From an uncultured bacterium (GTDB lineage: Bacteria; Cyanobacteriota; Vampirovibrionia; Gastranaerophilales; Gastranaerophilaceae): a DNA stretch of 28,667 nucleotides. Shown in pieces: positions 1 to 8,174 of the stretch (the first letter of the stretch is position 1; each line of letters begins with the position of its first letter). Made by a program: the position numbers and the translations under genes. The DNA lies in NCBI GenBank assembly GCA_900549855.1, contig URPS01000028.1:1-28667 (forward strand). Reading direction: 5' to 3'. The notes beneath the pieces are model-generated. The model was not told the DNA's origin, searched no databases, and saw only the letters and a program-made list of their open reading frames with translations.

Positions 1-1953
1 GTAAAAGATGGTAAAAAATTTAATGAAATGAGACTAGAAGATGCTTATGAAAAAGAATATCTTGATTTTGTTCATCAGGAAGAGCTTGAAATTTATAAAA
101 CAGGAAAACCAGTTGTTATTGAACGTAAAATTTTCTTTAGAGGAAAAATGTTTTGGGCAAGAGTTCATAAAGCTCCGGTATATGATGAAGATGGAAGTGT
201 TCAGTATCTTTTAGTTATGTATGAAAATATGGAAGCAGAAAAAGAAATCCAGCTTCAAAAAGAATACTTTGTTGAAACTCTTATACATGATTTAAAAATA
301 CCTACTCTTGCACAACTGAGAGGGCTAGAACTTATAAAAAATGGTACAATGGGATATATAAATAATGAACAACATGAATTGGTATCTCAAATAGAATCCT
401 CTTGTCGATATATACTTGAATTAATTTCTATGGTATTGAAAACTTACCGTTTTGAAAATGGTCAAAATCATCTTCTTTATGAAAAAATTAATGTAGCTGA
501 ATTGGTATTGAATGTTTTTGATGAAATAGAAGAACACGTGGCTGAAAAAAATATTACTTTAGCATTAGATATGAATAATAATAAATCTTTAATAGTTGAA
601 GCTGATAAAGAATATTTAAAAATAGTTTTTACTAATTTGATATCAAACGCAATATTATATACTAATAAATCTGAACAAATAAAAGATAAAAAATCTCAAC
701 TTGAATATATCAAAAAGACTTTGTCTAATGTAAAAGCATATAACCCAACAAGTGAGGCTTCTGATGCCGAAGGTTTTGTCAAACTTTCACAAAAAACGAT
801 TGACGAGTCTGCAGAATTCTTTGATAAAGCATTAACAAAGAAAATGAATTTTAATGAATGGGCAAAAGATGGAACTGCTGATGCTAAGAGTGTAATCATG
901 AACAAGATTACTGAAGATACAGGCGCTCAATCAAGATATATTTTGGAATCCGCTGATAAAAAGATTAAAAGTGAAACAAGTCTAAAATCATTGTTGAATG
1001 ATATTTATATTGTTTCAGATTCGTTTAATAACAAAAAAGTCAATGCAGCTTTTGAAGAACAAATTAAATCAGGAAAAACTGTAAAAGAAAATGCATTTAT
1101 TAAAAGTGTAACTAAGTTTATGAAATCTCGTGCCGGTGCCGGTTTTGCTATTGCATCCGCAATCGGGCTTTCTGTTCAACCTATTAACATGTATTTGACT
1201 AAATTAAAGACAGGTACAGATGGTTTCGTTGGTGTAGAAGGTCGTTCAAAAGATGACTCTGCCGGATTTAAAGGAATCAAAGTTGCATCGAGCGCAGCAT
1301 TTTTTAGCATGATATTGGCAACATTAAATATGTCACCTCTTAAATTCTTAAAAGCTCCTTCTAAATTTATGGATAAGATGGCATTCACCGGTAAAATGCC
1401 AACTGTTAACCAATTGAAGGGCATTTATGGTGTAACAATTATTTCAAGAATTTTCTCTGCTCGTGATAAAGATGAACTTAGAGAAGTACTTACTAAAGAT
1501 ACGCTTGGCTATTTAAGCTGGCTTGTGCTCGGTGATATTATTAATAAGCTCGCAGCAGATGGTTTGGATAAAACAGTTATGAACTACAAAAAAGGTATGG
1601 AAAAATGTACAAATCCATTTAAGCGTACCTTTAGCGCTGCATTGAAAACCAGAGATGAAATATTAATTGAAACTTTAGCTAAGAATGGTAAATCTACAAC
1701 TAAGAAAGTTGGCGATAAGACTATTGCTAAAACATTTAAAGAATTAGAAAAAGATATCGAAACTTTGAGCCCTCAACTTCAAAAGGCTACTAAAAAACGT
1801 TTAAGAGTCCTGAATGCTGCTCAATTGTCAGGCTACTTGTTCTCAGGTTTGGTATTAGGTTTAGGTATTCCAAACTTAAATATCTATGTTACAAATATGC
1901 TTGATAAAAAGAGAAAAGCTGCACAAGCAAAAGAACAAAAAGTTGTTGCTTAA
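1..1953 (+). CDS. PAS/histidine kinase N-terminal part fused in frame to a multi-pass membrane protein (5' partial)
   Basis: The frame is open from base 1, so the true start is upstream; the first internal ATG is at 28. Counting from that ATG, residues 1-70 look like the end of a PAS domain. Residues 81-92 carry a HisKA H-box (His87 in the motif HDLKIP). Residues about 190-215 reach the N-box of the HATPase domain (NLISNAILYT). There the kinase stops: no D-box (DxGxG), F-box or G-box follows. From about nt 660-700 the frame continues into an unrelated, lysine-rich protein with hydrophobic segments near nt 1126-1195, 1273-1332, 1510-1555 and 1825-1890, ending in a basic tail. The first third is visibly more AT-rich than the rest. 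Either a real fusion has disabled the ATPase, or two genes were joined during assembly. I do not recognise the second half; it resembles nothing with a named function. Confident about the kinase half, unsure that the whole is one gene. Confidence 0.6.
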   Translation, partial: VKDGKKFNEMRLEDAYEKEYLDFVHQEELEIYKTGKPVVIERKIFFRGKMFWARVHKAPVYDEDGSVQYLLVMYENMEAEKEIQLQKEYFVETLIHDLKIPTLAQLRGLELIKNGTMGYINNEQHELVSQIESSCRYILELISMVLKTYRFENGQNHLLYEKINVAELVLNVFDEIEEHVAEKNITLALDMNNNKSLIVEADKEYLKIVFTNLISNAILYTNKSEQIKDKKSQLEYIKKTLSNVKAYNPTSEASDAEGFVKLSQKTIDESAEFFDKALTKKMNFNEWAKDGTADAKSVIMNKITEDTGAQSRYILESADKKIKSETSLKSLLNDIYIVSDSFNNKKVNAAFEEQIKSGKTVKENAFIKSVTKFMKSRAGAGFAIASAIGLSVQPINMYLTKLKTGTDGFVGVEGRSKDDSAGFKGIKVASSAAFFSMILATLNMSPLKFLKAPSKFMDKMAFTGKMPTVNQLKGIYGVTIISRIFSARDKDELREVLTKDTLGYLSWLVLGDIINKLAADGLDKTVMNYKKGMEKCTNPFKRTFSAALKTRDEILIETLAKNGKSTTKKVGDKTIAKTFKELEKDIETLSPQLQKATKKRLRVLNAAQLSGYLFSGLVLGLGIPNLNIYVTNMLDKKRKAAQAKEQKVVA

Positions 1954-1961
1954 GGATATCG

Positions 1962-2052
1962 CCCTAATTAGGGAGATTACAGCCGTAGTCGAACTGTGTG
2001 AATCGTACGAATGTGTGCTACTGTCCGGTAAAAATAAGTACGCACAATCCCC
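1962..2052 (+). other. Possible structured RNA or terminator-like element between the fused gene and mutL
   Basis: It begins with a perfect 12-bp palindrome (CCCTAATTAGGG, 1962-1973). GGGAGATT (1971-1978) can pair with AATCCCC (2046-2052) around one bulged A, and TTTT follows at 2053. Inside, ACAG and TAG can pair with CTA and CTGT. I do not recognise a known riboswitch or small RNA. It lies upstream of the mutL promoter, so it would belong to the upstream transcript or be a separate RNA. Confidence 0.22.
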
Positions 2053-2054
2053 TT

Positions 2055-2082
2055 TTGCACATTAATATTTTTACGTTATAAT
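2055..2082 (+). promoter_or_regulatory. Predicted sigma-70 type promoter of mutL
   Basis: TTGCAC (2055-2060) and TATAAT (2077-2082) are separated by 16 bp. Transcription would start near 2089, only about 11 nt before the TTG start codon and inside the purine-rich GGGGGAG that would act as ribosome binding site. Confidence 0.6.
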
Positions 2083-2100
2083 AAACGGGGGAGTTCGGTT

Positions 2101-3915
2101 TTGGGAAGAATAATTCAACTATCAAAAAATGTTATAAATCAAATCGCAGCAGGAGAAGTTATAGAACGTCCTTATTCTGTTGTAAAAGAGCTTGTTGAGA
2201 ATTCTGTTGATGCAGGAGCCAAAAGAATTAGTATAGAAATTTCTAACGAGTGTCGCAATATTCGTGTGGCGGATAATGGTTCCGGCATTCATCCTGACGA
2301 TATTGTGTTAGCTTTTTCAAAACACGCAACCAGCAAAATTAAAACTGGCGAGGATTTGTATGCCGTTAAAACAATGGGCTTTAGAGGTGAAGCTTTAGCC
2401 AGTATTATTTCTATTTCCAAACTAACTTGTACAACAAGGACTGCGGATTTTGATTACGGAACAAAAGTTGAGTGTGAAAATTCTGAAGTAAAAAAATCTC
2501 AAACCGGTTGTGCAATCGGAACGATTATGGAAATTAGAGATTTGTTTTACAATCTTCCTGCAAGATTAAAATTTTTAAAATCTCAAAAAACAGAATTCGC
2601 TTACATTAGTGAACTTATTCAATCGTTAGCGCTTGCACATCCGGAAGTTGCGTTTGAACTGAAAAATAATGGAAAAACAACATTAAAAACAACAGGTCAA
2701 TGTGATTTGTTACAAGTCACAAAAGAACTATTTTCAGAAGAAGTTGCAAAAAATTTAAGAAAAGTTTATAAGACCGACAAGATTTCTGGTTTAGAAATTT
2801 CAGGTTACGTAAGTACTCCGGATTATACAAGAGCGAGCAAAAAAGATTATTACATGTACGTAAATTCTCGTACTGTAAAATGTCCGGTATTCCAAAAAGC
2901 AATTGATACAGCGTATAAAAGTCTTATTGGCTCAAGATATCCGTTCATCATTTTGAATATAAACATTCCGCCAGAAGATGTTGATGTGAATGTTCATCCG
3001 ACAAAAAAGGAAGTTCGATATAAAAATCCTAATCAGATTTTTAATTTTATTTATTCTTCAATTGATATGGCTTTATCCGGAATCGTTGAAAAACCAACTC
3101 CGCAAATTGTCGTTCAGCAAAAAATAGAACCCGTAGAAACAAAACAAAATGATGATATTTATGTTGAATCAAATTTTAATATTGGAGAAGTTTTTAATAA
3201 ACCAATAATCACAAATGATGTAGAAGAAAAAAAATCAGAAATCATTTCGTTTCCTAAACCGACACAAGCTCCAAAGAAACAAGAAACAGATTTTATGCCT
3301 AAGCAATCTGTGTTTTTACAGCCTGAACAAGCAAGAATTGTTACGGAAAAACACGTAGAACAAGAAGATGTGATTATCGGACAATACAAAAGAACATATA
3401 TTTTGATAGAACGTGAAGAAGGCTTGGAAATTGTAGACCAGCATATTGCCGAAGAAAGATATATTTATGAAAAATTAAAAAAATCCAAAAATATTGACTG
3501 CCAACTTCTTTTTATATCCGATGTGTTGGAAATTTCTCCAAGCGATAAAGAGATTTTAGAAATAAATAAAGACAAATTAGAAAAATTTGGATATCAAATA
3601 GATTTCTTGTCTGAAACGGAAGCTATATTTAGAAAAGTTCCGCAACTGATATCAAAAGTTTCACCAAAAGAAATTCTTGCTGATATTTTGGAACATATTT
3701 CAGGCGATATTGATAATATAGAAGAACAAATTTTGATTACAACTTCTTGCAAAGCCGCTGTGAAAGCTAACACATATTTGAATAGTTTTCAGATGCAAGA
3801 AATTATTAAAAATTGGAGAACTTGCGAAAAACCTTTCACTTGCCCTCACGGCAGACCAATTTCACATATCGTAGAACATAAAGATATTGCCAAGTTTTTC
3901 CAAAGAACAAAGTAA
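2101..3915 (+). CDS. mutL: DNA mismatch repair protein MutL, endonuclease-type
   Basis: MutL couples mismatch recognition by MutS to strand incision and removal. The N-terminal GHKL ATPase is complete: Glu30 and Asn34 in ELVENSVDAG, then DNGSGI and the lid motif GFRGEALASI. A variable linker covers about residues 330-420. The C-terminal dimerisation/endonuclease domain has the metal-site motif DQHIAEERYIYE (residues 446-457, the DQHA-x2-E-x4-E pattern with Ala replaced by Ile), an SCKAAVKAN segment around Cys550 (ACK-like motif) and CPHGRP at 581-586. MutL here is therefore probably a nicking enzyme, as in organisms lacking MutH. The length of 604 residues is normal. The start is TTG, chosen because it gives the canonical N-terminus (MGRIIQLS) and follows GGGGGAG by 7 nt. 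No partner mutS is in the window. Confidence 0.97.
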   Translation: MGRIIQLSKNVINQIAAGEVIERPYSVVKELVENSVDAGAKRISIEISNECRNIRVADNGSGIHPDDIVLAFSKHATSKIKTGEDLYAVKTMGFRGEALASIISISKLTCTTRTADFDYGTKVECENSEVKKSQTGCAIGTIMEIRDLFYNLPARLKFLKSQKTEFAYISELIQSLALAHPEVAFELKNNGKTTLKTTGQCDLLQVTKELFSEEVAKNLRKVYKTDKISGLEISGYVSTPDYTRASKKDYYMYVNSRTVKCPVFQKAIDTAYKSLIGSRYPFIILNINIPPEDVDVNVHPTKKEVRYKNPNQIFNFIYSSIDMALSGIVEKPTPQIVVQQKIEPVETKQNDDIYVESNFNIGEVFNKPIITNDVEEKKSEIISFPKPTQAPKKQETDFMPKQSVFLQPEQARIVTEKHVEQEDVIIGQYKRTYILIEREEGLEIVDQHIAEERYIYEKLKKSKNIDCQLLFISDVLEISPSDKEILEINKDKLEKFGYQIDFLSETEAIFRKVPQLISKVSPKEILADILEHISGDIDNIEEQILITTSCKAAVKANTYLNSFQMQEIIKNWRTCEKPFTCPHGRPISHIVEHKDIAKFFQRTK

Positions 3916-4052
3916 TTAGACTTAAAATAATCTGTGTGCAAAATATTTGTAACATTTTCTTAATATAAGTTTCTATTAAGGCAATTTTTAATATAGTTGT
4001 GTTTTATTATGAATATAAAGTGTAGTTAAATTTTTATGGAAGAAGGTAACAA

Positions 4053-4568
4053 ATGGATCCAATTAATGGTGTAAATGCGCAAAATTATGCAGTAGCAGCT
4101 CCTCAGGGACAAAATAATCAAGTACAAGATACTCAGGATTATTCTTCGATGCCGATGGTTTACGAACCTGAAACAGAAGTGAAGAAAAAAGCTTCTTCCA
4201 ATATGCTAGGTATGACCGCATTGGGTGTTCTTGCAATTGGTGGTATTGCATATGGTGTATCAAAAGGTAAAAAAGTTAGCGGACTAAAACAAGAAATTGC
4301 GCAATTAAGTGCAGAAAAAGAATCTGCTGAAAAGTTGAAAGATGAAGCAACAAAAGCTCTTAATAAAGAAAGAACTTTGAGCAAAAAAGAAAGATTTATA
4401 CGTTTCTTTAACCCTGAATACGGTATGACAAAGGAAGAAATTGAAGCGAGAAAAGCTGCGTTGGAAGCAAAGGACAAAGCTGCAAAGGAAGCTAAAAAAG
4501 CAGAAAAAGCTGAAGGCAAAAAGGTTGATAATAAAGCTGATGATGTAAAAGAAGAAGAAAATAAGTAG
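4053..4568 (+). CDS. Small membrane-anchored coiled-coil protein, unknown function
   Basis: Not recognised. The 171-residue product has an N/Q/P-rich, probably disordered N-terminus (residues 1-45) and one hydrophobic segment at about 50-68 (MLGMTALGVLAIGGIAYGV). A charged, Lys/Glu/Ala-rich helical stretch follows, very likely a coiled coil to the end. There is no signal-peptidase site, so it is probably a single-pass inner-membrane protein. The ATG is preceded by AGAAGG about 6 nt upstream. The 137-bp gap to mutL shows no clear terminator, but is long enough for its own promoter. It converges with the efflux operon. Lys/Glu coiled coils attract false similarities, so function should not be guessed from homology. 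Confidence 0.8.
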   Translation: MDPINGVNAQNYAVAAPQGQNNQVQDTQDYSSMPMVYEPETEVKKKASSNMLGMTALGVLAIGGIAYGVSKGKKVSGLKQEIAQLSAEKESAEKLKDEATKALNKERTLSKKERFIRFFNPEYGMTKEEIEARKAALEAKDKAAKEAKKAEKAEGKKVDNKADDVKEEENK

Positions 4569-4647
4569 CAAAAAGTTATTGGTGCATAAAATGTACCCTA
4601 CAAAATATGGCAGGTGCAATACGCTAATAACCTTTATGAGTACTTAA

Positions 4648-5823
4648 TTACATTCTTGGAGGTGGTGCGTCATTAGATTTCTTTTTACCACCTTTTATAC
4701 CGACAAGAATTTTTTCGCCTTCATAAACATTTTCGCCTTTAACTTCCGTAAATGAATCATCACTGGCACCGGTTGTTATATTAATTCTTTCCATTTTTAA
4801 ACCGTTTTTAACCCAAAGCCCTTGAGATTTGTATTTTGTACCGTCAGTTTTTGGAGTGAATTTTAGAGCAATATTTGGGACTGCAAGTACGTTTTCATTT
4901 TTCGCTGTAATTATAGAAACATTCGCAGTCATGCCGGGTTTTAATTTTAAATCGCTATTATCAACCGTTACAATAACTGAATAAGTTACAACGTTAGAAA
5001 CCGTAGTTGGAGAAATTCTTACTTGTGTAACCTTTCCGTAAAATTCGCTGTTTGGATACCCGTCAAGCGTGTAAGTTACATCTTGCCCTTCTTTAACTTC
5101 ACCAATATCAGCTTCTGATACGTTCACTTCAATTTGCATTTTTTCTAAATCCTGAGCAATCGTGAACAATTCCGGAGCTTGAAAACTTGCTGCAACCGGC
5201 TGCCCAAGGTCAATTTCACGAGAAATTATCATGCCGCTAACAGGAGCAGTGATTTTTGTATAATTAAGATTTACCATAGATTGATTGTACTGCGCTTGTG
5301 TTTGAGTAATTTTAGCCCTTGCAGCATTAACTTGCGCTAAATCTGCTTTGTAGTCCGCTTCTGCTTGGTCAAGTTCAGATTTTGGGATAAAACTTTTTGC
5401 ATAAAGATTTTTGTATCTTCTTAGTGTTTTTGCACTCATTTCATAAGCAGCTTGTTTGTTAGCTAAATCCGCTCTTGCAGAAGCTACGTTTGCAGCATTT
5501 TGATCAACAGTTGCCTGAAATGTTCTTGGGTCAATTTCTGCAAGGAGCTGACCTTTTGTGACTTTAGAATTAAAATCCACATAAATAGCACTTATTAAAC
5601 CTGAAACGGTCGAACCGACAGAAACCGTGTTAACAGGGTTAATCGTGCCGGAAGCTTCTACTACTTGAGTGATTGTTCGGCGCTGAATTTCAGCTGTTTC
5701 GTATTCTACGTGATTTTTTTTAGCCGCAGAGAAAGAAATAAATCCGACAAATAAAATGCCTATAAGAATACAAATGTATCTTTTCTTTATTTTCAATTTT
5801 TTTAATTTATCTATAATGTTCAT
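4648..5823 (-). CDS. MacA/HlyD-family periplasmic adaptor (membrane fusion) protein
   Basis: Links an inner-membrane exporter to an outer-membrane channel. The 391-residue product has a short cytoplasmic N-terminus, one membrane anchor (about residues 16-34) and a biotinyl-lipoyl-like first half (GTINPVNTVSVGSTVSGLI). A long Ala/Gln-rich helical hairpin follows at about 105-185, then the second lipoyl half (LNYTKITAPVSGMI), the beta-barrel and a membrane-proximal domain. It ends in a Lys-rich and Pro-rich tail. The arrangement matches MacA and related ABC-transporter adaptors. Its ATG overlaps the tolC stop (ATGA), so the two are co-transcribed and translationally coupled. No MacB-type ABC permease follows: downstream lies a convergent unrelated gene, so the pump partner must be encoded elsewhere. 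Family assignment is firm; substrate unknown. Confidence 0.9.
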   Translation of the reverse strand: MNIIDKLKKLKIKKRYICILIGILFVGFISFSAAKKNHVEYETAEIQRRTITQVVEASGTINPVNTVSVGSTVSGLISAIYVDFNSKVTKGQLLAEIDPRTFQATVDQNAANVASARADLANKQAAYEMSAKTLRRYKNLYAKSFIPKSELDQAEADYKADLAQVNAARAKITQTQAQYNQSMVNLNYTKITAPVSGMIISREIDLGQPVAASFQAPELFTIAQDLEKMQIEVNVSEADIGEVKEGQDVTYTLDGYPNSEFYGKVTQVRISPTTVSNVVTYSVIVTVDNSDLKLKPGMTANVSIITAKNENVLAVPNIALKFTPKTDGTKYKSQGLWVKNGLKMERINITTGASDDSFTEVKGENVYEGEKILVGIKGGKKKSNDAPPPRM

Positions 5824-7385
5824 ACATTATCCTTTTTATTTTTAATCTTTTTTGTAGAAGTTTTTTGCTTCTGAATCTGTTTTTGCTCTTGTGTTTCTTG
5901 TTTCTTTAAATCTTTTTGATAATCTTTTACATCTTCTACCGTAAGCGTATTTTCTTGCGGTAGAGCAATTTCTCGTTCTAATGTCGCACGAGCAACATTG
6001 TAATTATAAACCGCTTGAACGTAGGAACTTTGAGCATTATTATAATTTACTCTTGCATCTTGCAACTGAATATAATCACCCAAACCAACTGCATAACGTC
6101 CGTCTGCAAGTTCAAGATTTTCCAATGTTTGACGAACTTTTGTTTCTAAAAGCGGAATTTGTTTTTCCAACTGAATCATATCAACATAAGCTTTTTGGAT
6201 ATCAAAATACAAATTTTGATTAAGTAAATCTACTTCTGTTTTTGCAAGGTTAAGTTGTGAATTAGCGATATCAATTTCGTGCTTAACTTGTTTCATATTA
6301 AATGTCGTATTAAGATTCAGCGAAACGATCATTCCGCTATCTGCGTAATATCTATTGTTTGCATAACTATATCCGACACCGCCTTTTAAGTCAGGTAAAT
6401 ATTGTCGTTTAGTTAAAAGAACATATTGTTTCATTGCTTTTATTGAAGCATTAAGAGCTTTTAAGTCCGGACGGTTTTCTTTTGCAATCTCAACTGATTT
6501 TTCAAATGTATATGGATATTTTTGAAAAACATAATTGCGCAAAACATCGCTCTTTTCAGCTTTTACTGTATAAACAGCATCCGCAACGTCATCAGGATTT
6601 ACCAAGAGTTTTTTATAATTTTCAATATTAGTTAAACTCATCGGAACATAAGGATTTGCAAGATTGAATGTTTCTGTATTTTCTATTCTATATTCCGGAG
6701 CGTAAGCCACATACATAGAATTATTCAAACTTACAATTGCATTTTTATAAGTGTTTTCAGCTTTTACAAAAGCAACTTTTGAATCACTTAAATTAACTTC
6801 CGCATTGACTAAATCAATTTTTGATTTTATGCCTTCATCAAAATAAGCTAATGTCCTTTGATAGTTACGTTCGTTGATTTGCACATTCAAACGTTCTACT
6901 TCCATTAAAGATTTTGCTGCCAAAACTCCATAATATTGAAGTTTTACATTGAATATCGTAGTCAAAACAGATTCATCAAAATCAAATTCTGCAGCAATTT
7001 TGTTGAACTTTTCCATTCTTATATTTGCGTCAGTTTTCCCAAAGTTCCATAATAATTGTGACAAAGAAGCATCAAAACTCGGTAATGTGCGTGAATTATA
7101 ACTGCCATAATTGTGAGTGCGCTCTCCAAACCCTTGCTTATAACCGGCACCCAAGCTAAGACTTGGGAAATAAGCAGATTTTGCTACGCCAACGCTTGAT
7201 TTTGCAATATCAAGATTAAGAATATATTTTCTTACAACAGGGCTATTATTGAGCCCAATTTTTATACAATCATTGAGGGTAAGAGCAGAATTCTTCTCAA
7301 TTTGAACAGTTTGTATGGCAAAAACCGGCATTGCTACCGTTATACAAACTATAGAAAGAAATATTTTTAATTTATCACTTTTCAT
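5820..7385 (-). CDS. TolC-family outer membrane efflux protein
   Basis: Outer-membrane channel of a tripartite exporter. The 521-residue precursor has a signal peptide ending near residue 24 (VFA). It then shows the two-fold repeated OEP architecture: each half has a beta-strand pair (for example PSLSLGAGY and PDLKGGVGYSY) and long amphipathic helices. Motifs typical of the family include NRPDLKALNASIKA and DGRYAVGLGDYIQLQDARVNYNNAQ near the end of the second repeat. A Lys/Gln-rich tail of about 40 residues is extra. It is the first gene of a two-gene unit with the adaptor, overlapping it by 4 nt. The presence of TolC shows that the cell has an outer membrane. The ribosome binding site is weak (GAG 5 nt before ATG). 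Confidence 0.93.
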   Translation of the reverse strand: MKSDKLKIFLSIVCITVAMPVFAIQTVQIEKNSALTLNDCIKIGLNNSPVVRKYILNLDIAKSSVGVAKSAYFPSLSLGAGYKQGFGERTHNYGSYNSRTLPSFDASLSQLLWNFGKTDANIRMEKFNKIAAEFDFDESVLTTIFNVKLQYYGVLAAKSLMEVERLNVQINERNYQRTLAYFDEGIKSKIDLVNAEVNLSDSKVAFVKAENTYKNAIVSLNNSMYVAYAPEYRIENTETFNLANPYVPMSLTNIENYKKLLVNPDDVADAVYTVKAEKSDVLRNYVFQKYPYTFEKSVEIAKENRPDLKALNASIKAMKQYVLLTKRQYLPDLKGGVGYSYANNRYYADSGMIVSLNLNTTFNMKQVKHEIDIANSQLNLAKTEVDLLNQNLYFDIQKAYVDMIQLEKQIPLLETKVRQTLENLELADGRYAVGLGDYIQLQDARVNYNNAQSSYVQAVYNYNVARATLEREIALPQENTLTVEDVKDYQKDLKKQETQEQKQIQKQKTSTKKIKNKKDNV

Positions 7386-7408
7386 CTGCTCAAATATATA
7401 ACTAACTT

Positions 7409-7461
7409 ATTATAATATTATAAACGAGAAAATCCGACAAATGTTCATATTTTTATATGAA
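7409..7461 (-). promoter_or_regulatory. Candidate tolC promoter region with an upstream inverted repeat
   Basis: On the minus strand two TATAAT boxes lie at 7422-7417 and 7414-7409, 24-32 nt before the tolC start codon. No well-placed -35 box is visible: TTGTCG at 7440-7435 is 12 or 20 bp away. Just upstream is a perfect 7-bp inverted repeat (TTCATAT / ATATGAA, 7444-7461, 4-nt spacer) that could bind a dimeric regulator. No regulator gene is adjacent. Confidence 0.3.
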
Positions 7462-7483
7462 ATAATGTGGATAAAATTAAGTA

Positions 7484-7516
7484 AACAAGTGCCCTGTAAG
7501 GAGAAGGGCACTTGTT
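7484..7516 (-). terminator. Hairpin terminator downstream of the toxin-antitoxin unit
   Basis: A perfect 12-bp stem (AACAAGTGCCCT / AGGGCACTTGTT) surrounds a 9-nt loop. On the minus strand it is followed by a T-rich run (TTTACTTAATTTTA). It would end the toxin-antitoxin transcript and insulate tolC. Confidence 0.75.
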
Positions 7517-7538
7517 CAAGTCTTAAAATATCCACAAT

Positions 7539-7598
7539 TTAAGCTGGCTGCAATAAATCTCCAAGCTCATCTAAACTCACAAATTTAACTATGTTATA
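7539..7598 (-). pseudogene. In-frame continuation after the antitoxin stop codon (possible lost C-terminus)
   Basis: Immediately after the antitoxin TAA the same frame reads YNIVKFVSLDELGDLLQPA before a second TAA, and the terminator follows 22 nt later. The peptide looks protein-like (a hydrophobic and acidic helix), with no reason to be so if non-coding. It may be the former C-terminus of the antitoxin cut off by a nonsense change, or the tail of another lost gene. It is short, so chance cannot be excluded. Confidence 0.3.
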
Positions 7599-7847
7599 TT
7601 ATCCTTGCATAAGTTCATTATAGTTTAGATTATGCTCTCGGGCATAATCTATAAATTTCACTTCCTCATCAGTTAAACGCTTGGTAAATTTTAATATTTT
7701 CCCTTTTATTACAGTTTTTCGTCCTGAGCCTTCACGCTTACCACCACGAATACGTGCAACTTCTTTTTTTACATCATTTTCAATTTCTGCAATTTCTTCT
7801 GATGTTAATAATTCATTCATAATATCTTTTGTTGTGATAGGTTTCAT
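7599..7847 (-). CDS. Putative type II antitoxin with a basic GSGRK motif
   Basis: Second gene of a toxin-antitoxin pair; it would neutralise the toxin encoded just upstream and repress the operon. The 82-residue protein has an acidic helical N-terminus (residues 1-33), then a basic, Gly-rich patch RGGKREGSGRKT (about 34-45). A segment resembling the strand and first helix of a ribbon-helix-helix fold follows (KFTKRLTDEEVKFIDYAREHNL). The protein ends a few residues later, where a second helix would be expected. It lacks the Xre/HTH domain common in antitoxins of Gp49-like toxins. Its ATG is 2 nt after the toxin stop, with GGAG inside the last toxin codons, so translation is coupled. The antitoxin role is inferred from position and size. 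Confidence 0.65.
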   Translation of the reverse strand: MKPITTKDIMNELLTSEEIAEIENDVKKEVARIRGGKREGSGRKTVIKGKILKFTKRLTDEEVKFIDYAREHNLNYNELMQG

Positions 7848-7849
7848 AA

Positions 7850-8173
7850 TTATTTACTCCTGTTTTTAATATAATTATCTATTCTTTTATGCGCTAATTC
7901 TTTGTATCTTTCTGCCGCTTTTTGTGATTTCTTTAGGGTAATTAAACCAACTATAACAATCGAATTTTTCCAGTACATAAAATACAATCGTAGTTTATCT
8001 GATTTCATCTCAAATAAACCGTTATTGTCTATAGGTCTTGAGTTGATACCATCTCTACCAAGTTCTTCGAAAAGTCTAACTGTGCGCAATGCTCTTTTCT
8101 GGTTTTGTTTATCAAGTTCTCGAAGTTCTTTGGCAGATTCCTGCGTAAATTCAATGTTGTAATTGTTTTTCAT
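7850..8173 (-). CDS. RelE/ParE-superfamily toxin, Gp49 (HigB)-like
   Basis: Predicted mRNA interferase-type toxin of a type II system. The 107-residue product has the compact RelE-like layout: two N-terminal helices (TQESAKELRELDKQNQKRALRTVRLFEELG), a three-strand sheet (GLFEMKSDKLRLYFMYWKNSIVIVGLITLKKSQ) and a C-terminal helix (AAERYKELAHKRIDNYI). The pattern RLYFMYW...IVIVGLITLKKSQKA..R...A..R...Y is what I associate with the phage Gp49-like family (PF05973). Toxin-first order, as here, is also typical of higBA loci. I cannot assign catalytic residues with confidence because this family is variable. The ATG sits 6 nt after the -10 box, so the mRNA may be leaderless. Target and activity are inferred from the family only. 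Confidence 0.82.
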   Translation of the reverse strand: MKNNYNIEFTQESAKELRELDKQNQKRALRTVRLFEELGRDGINSRPIDNNGLFEMKSDKLRLYFMYWKNSIVIVGLITLKKSQKAAERYKELAHKRIDNYIKNRSK

Positions 8174-8174
8174 A

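Noticed and set aside
4160..4619. Two Ser/Phe-rich minus-strand open frames over the coiled-coil gene
   Set aside because: Mirror images of Lys/Glu/Ala-rich codons; no start signals, no family resemblance.
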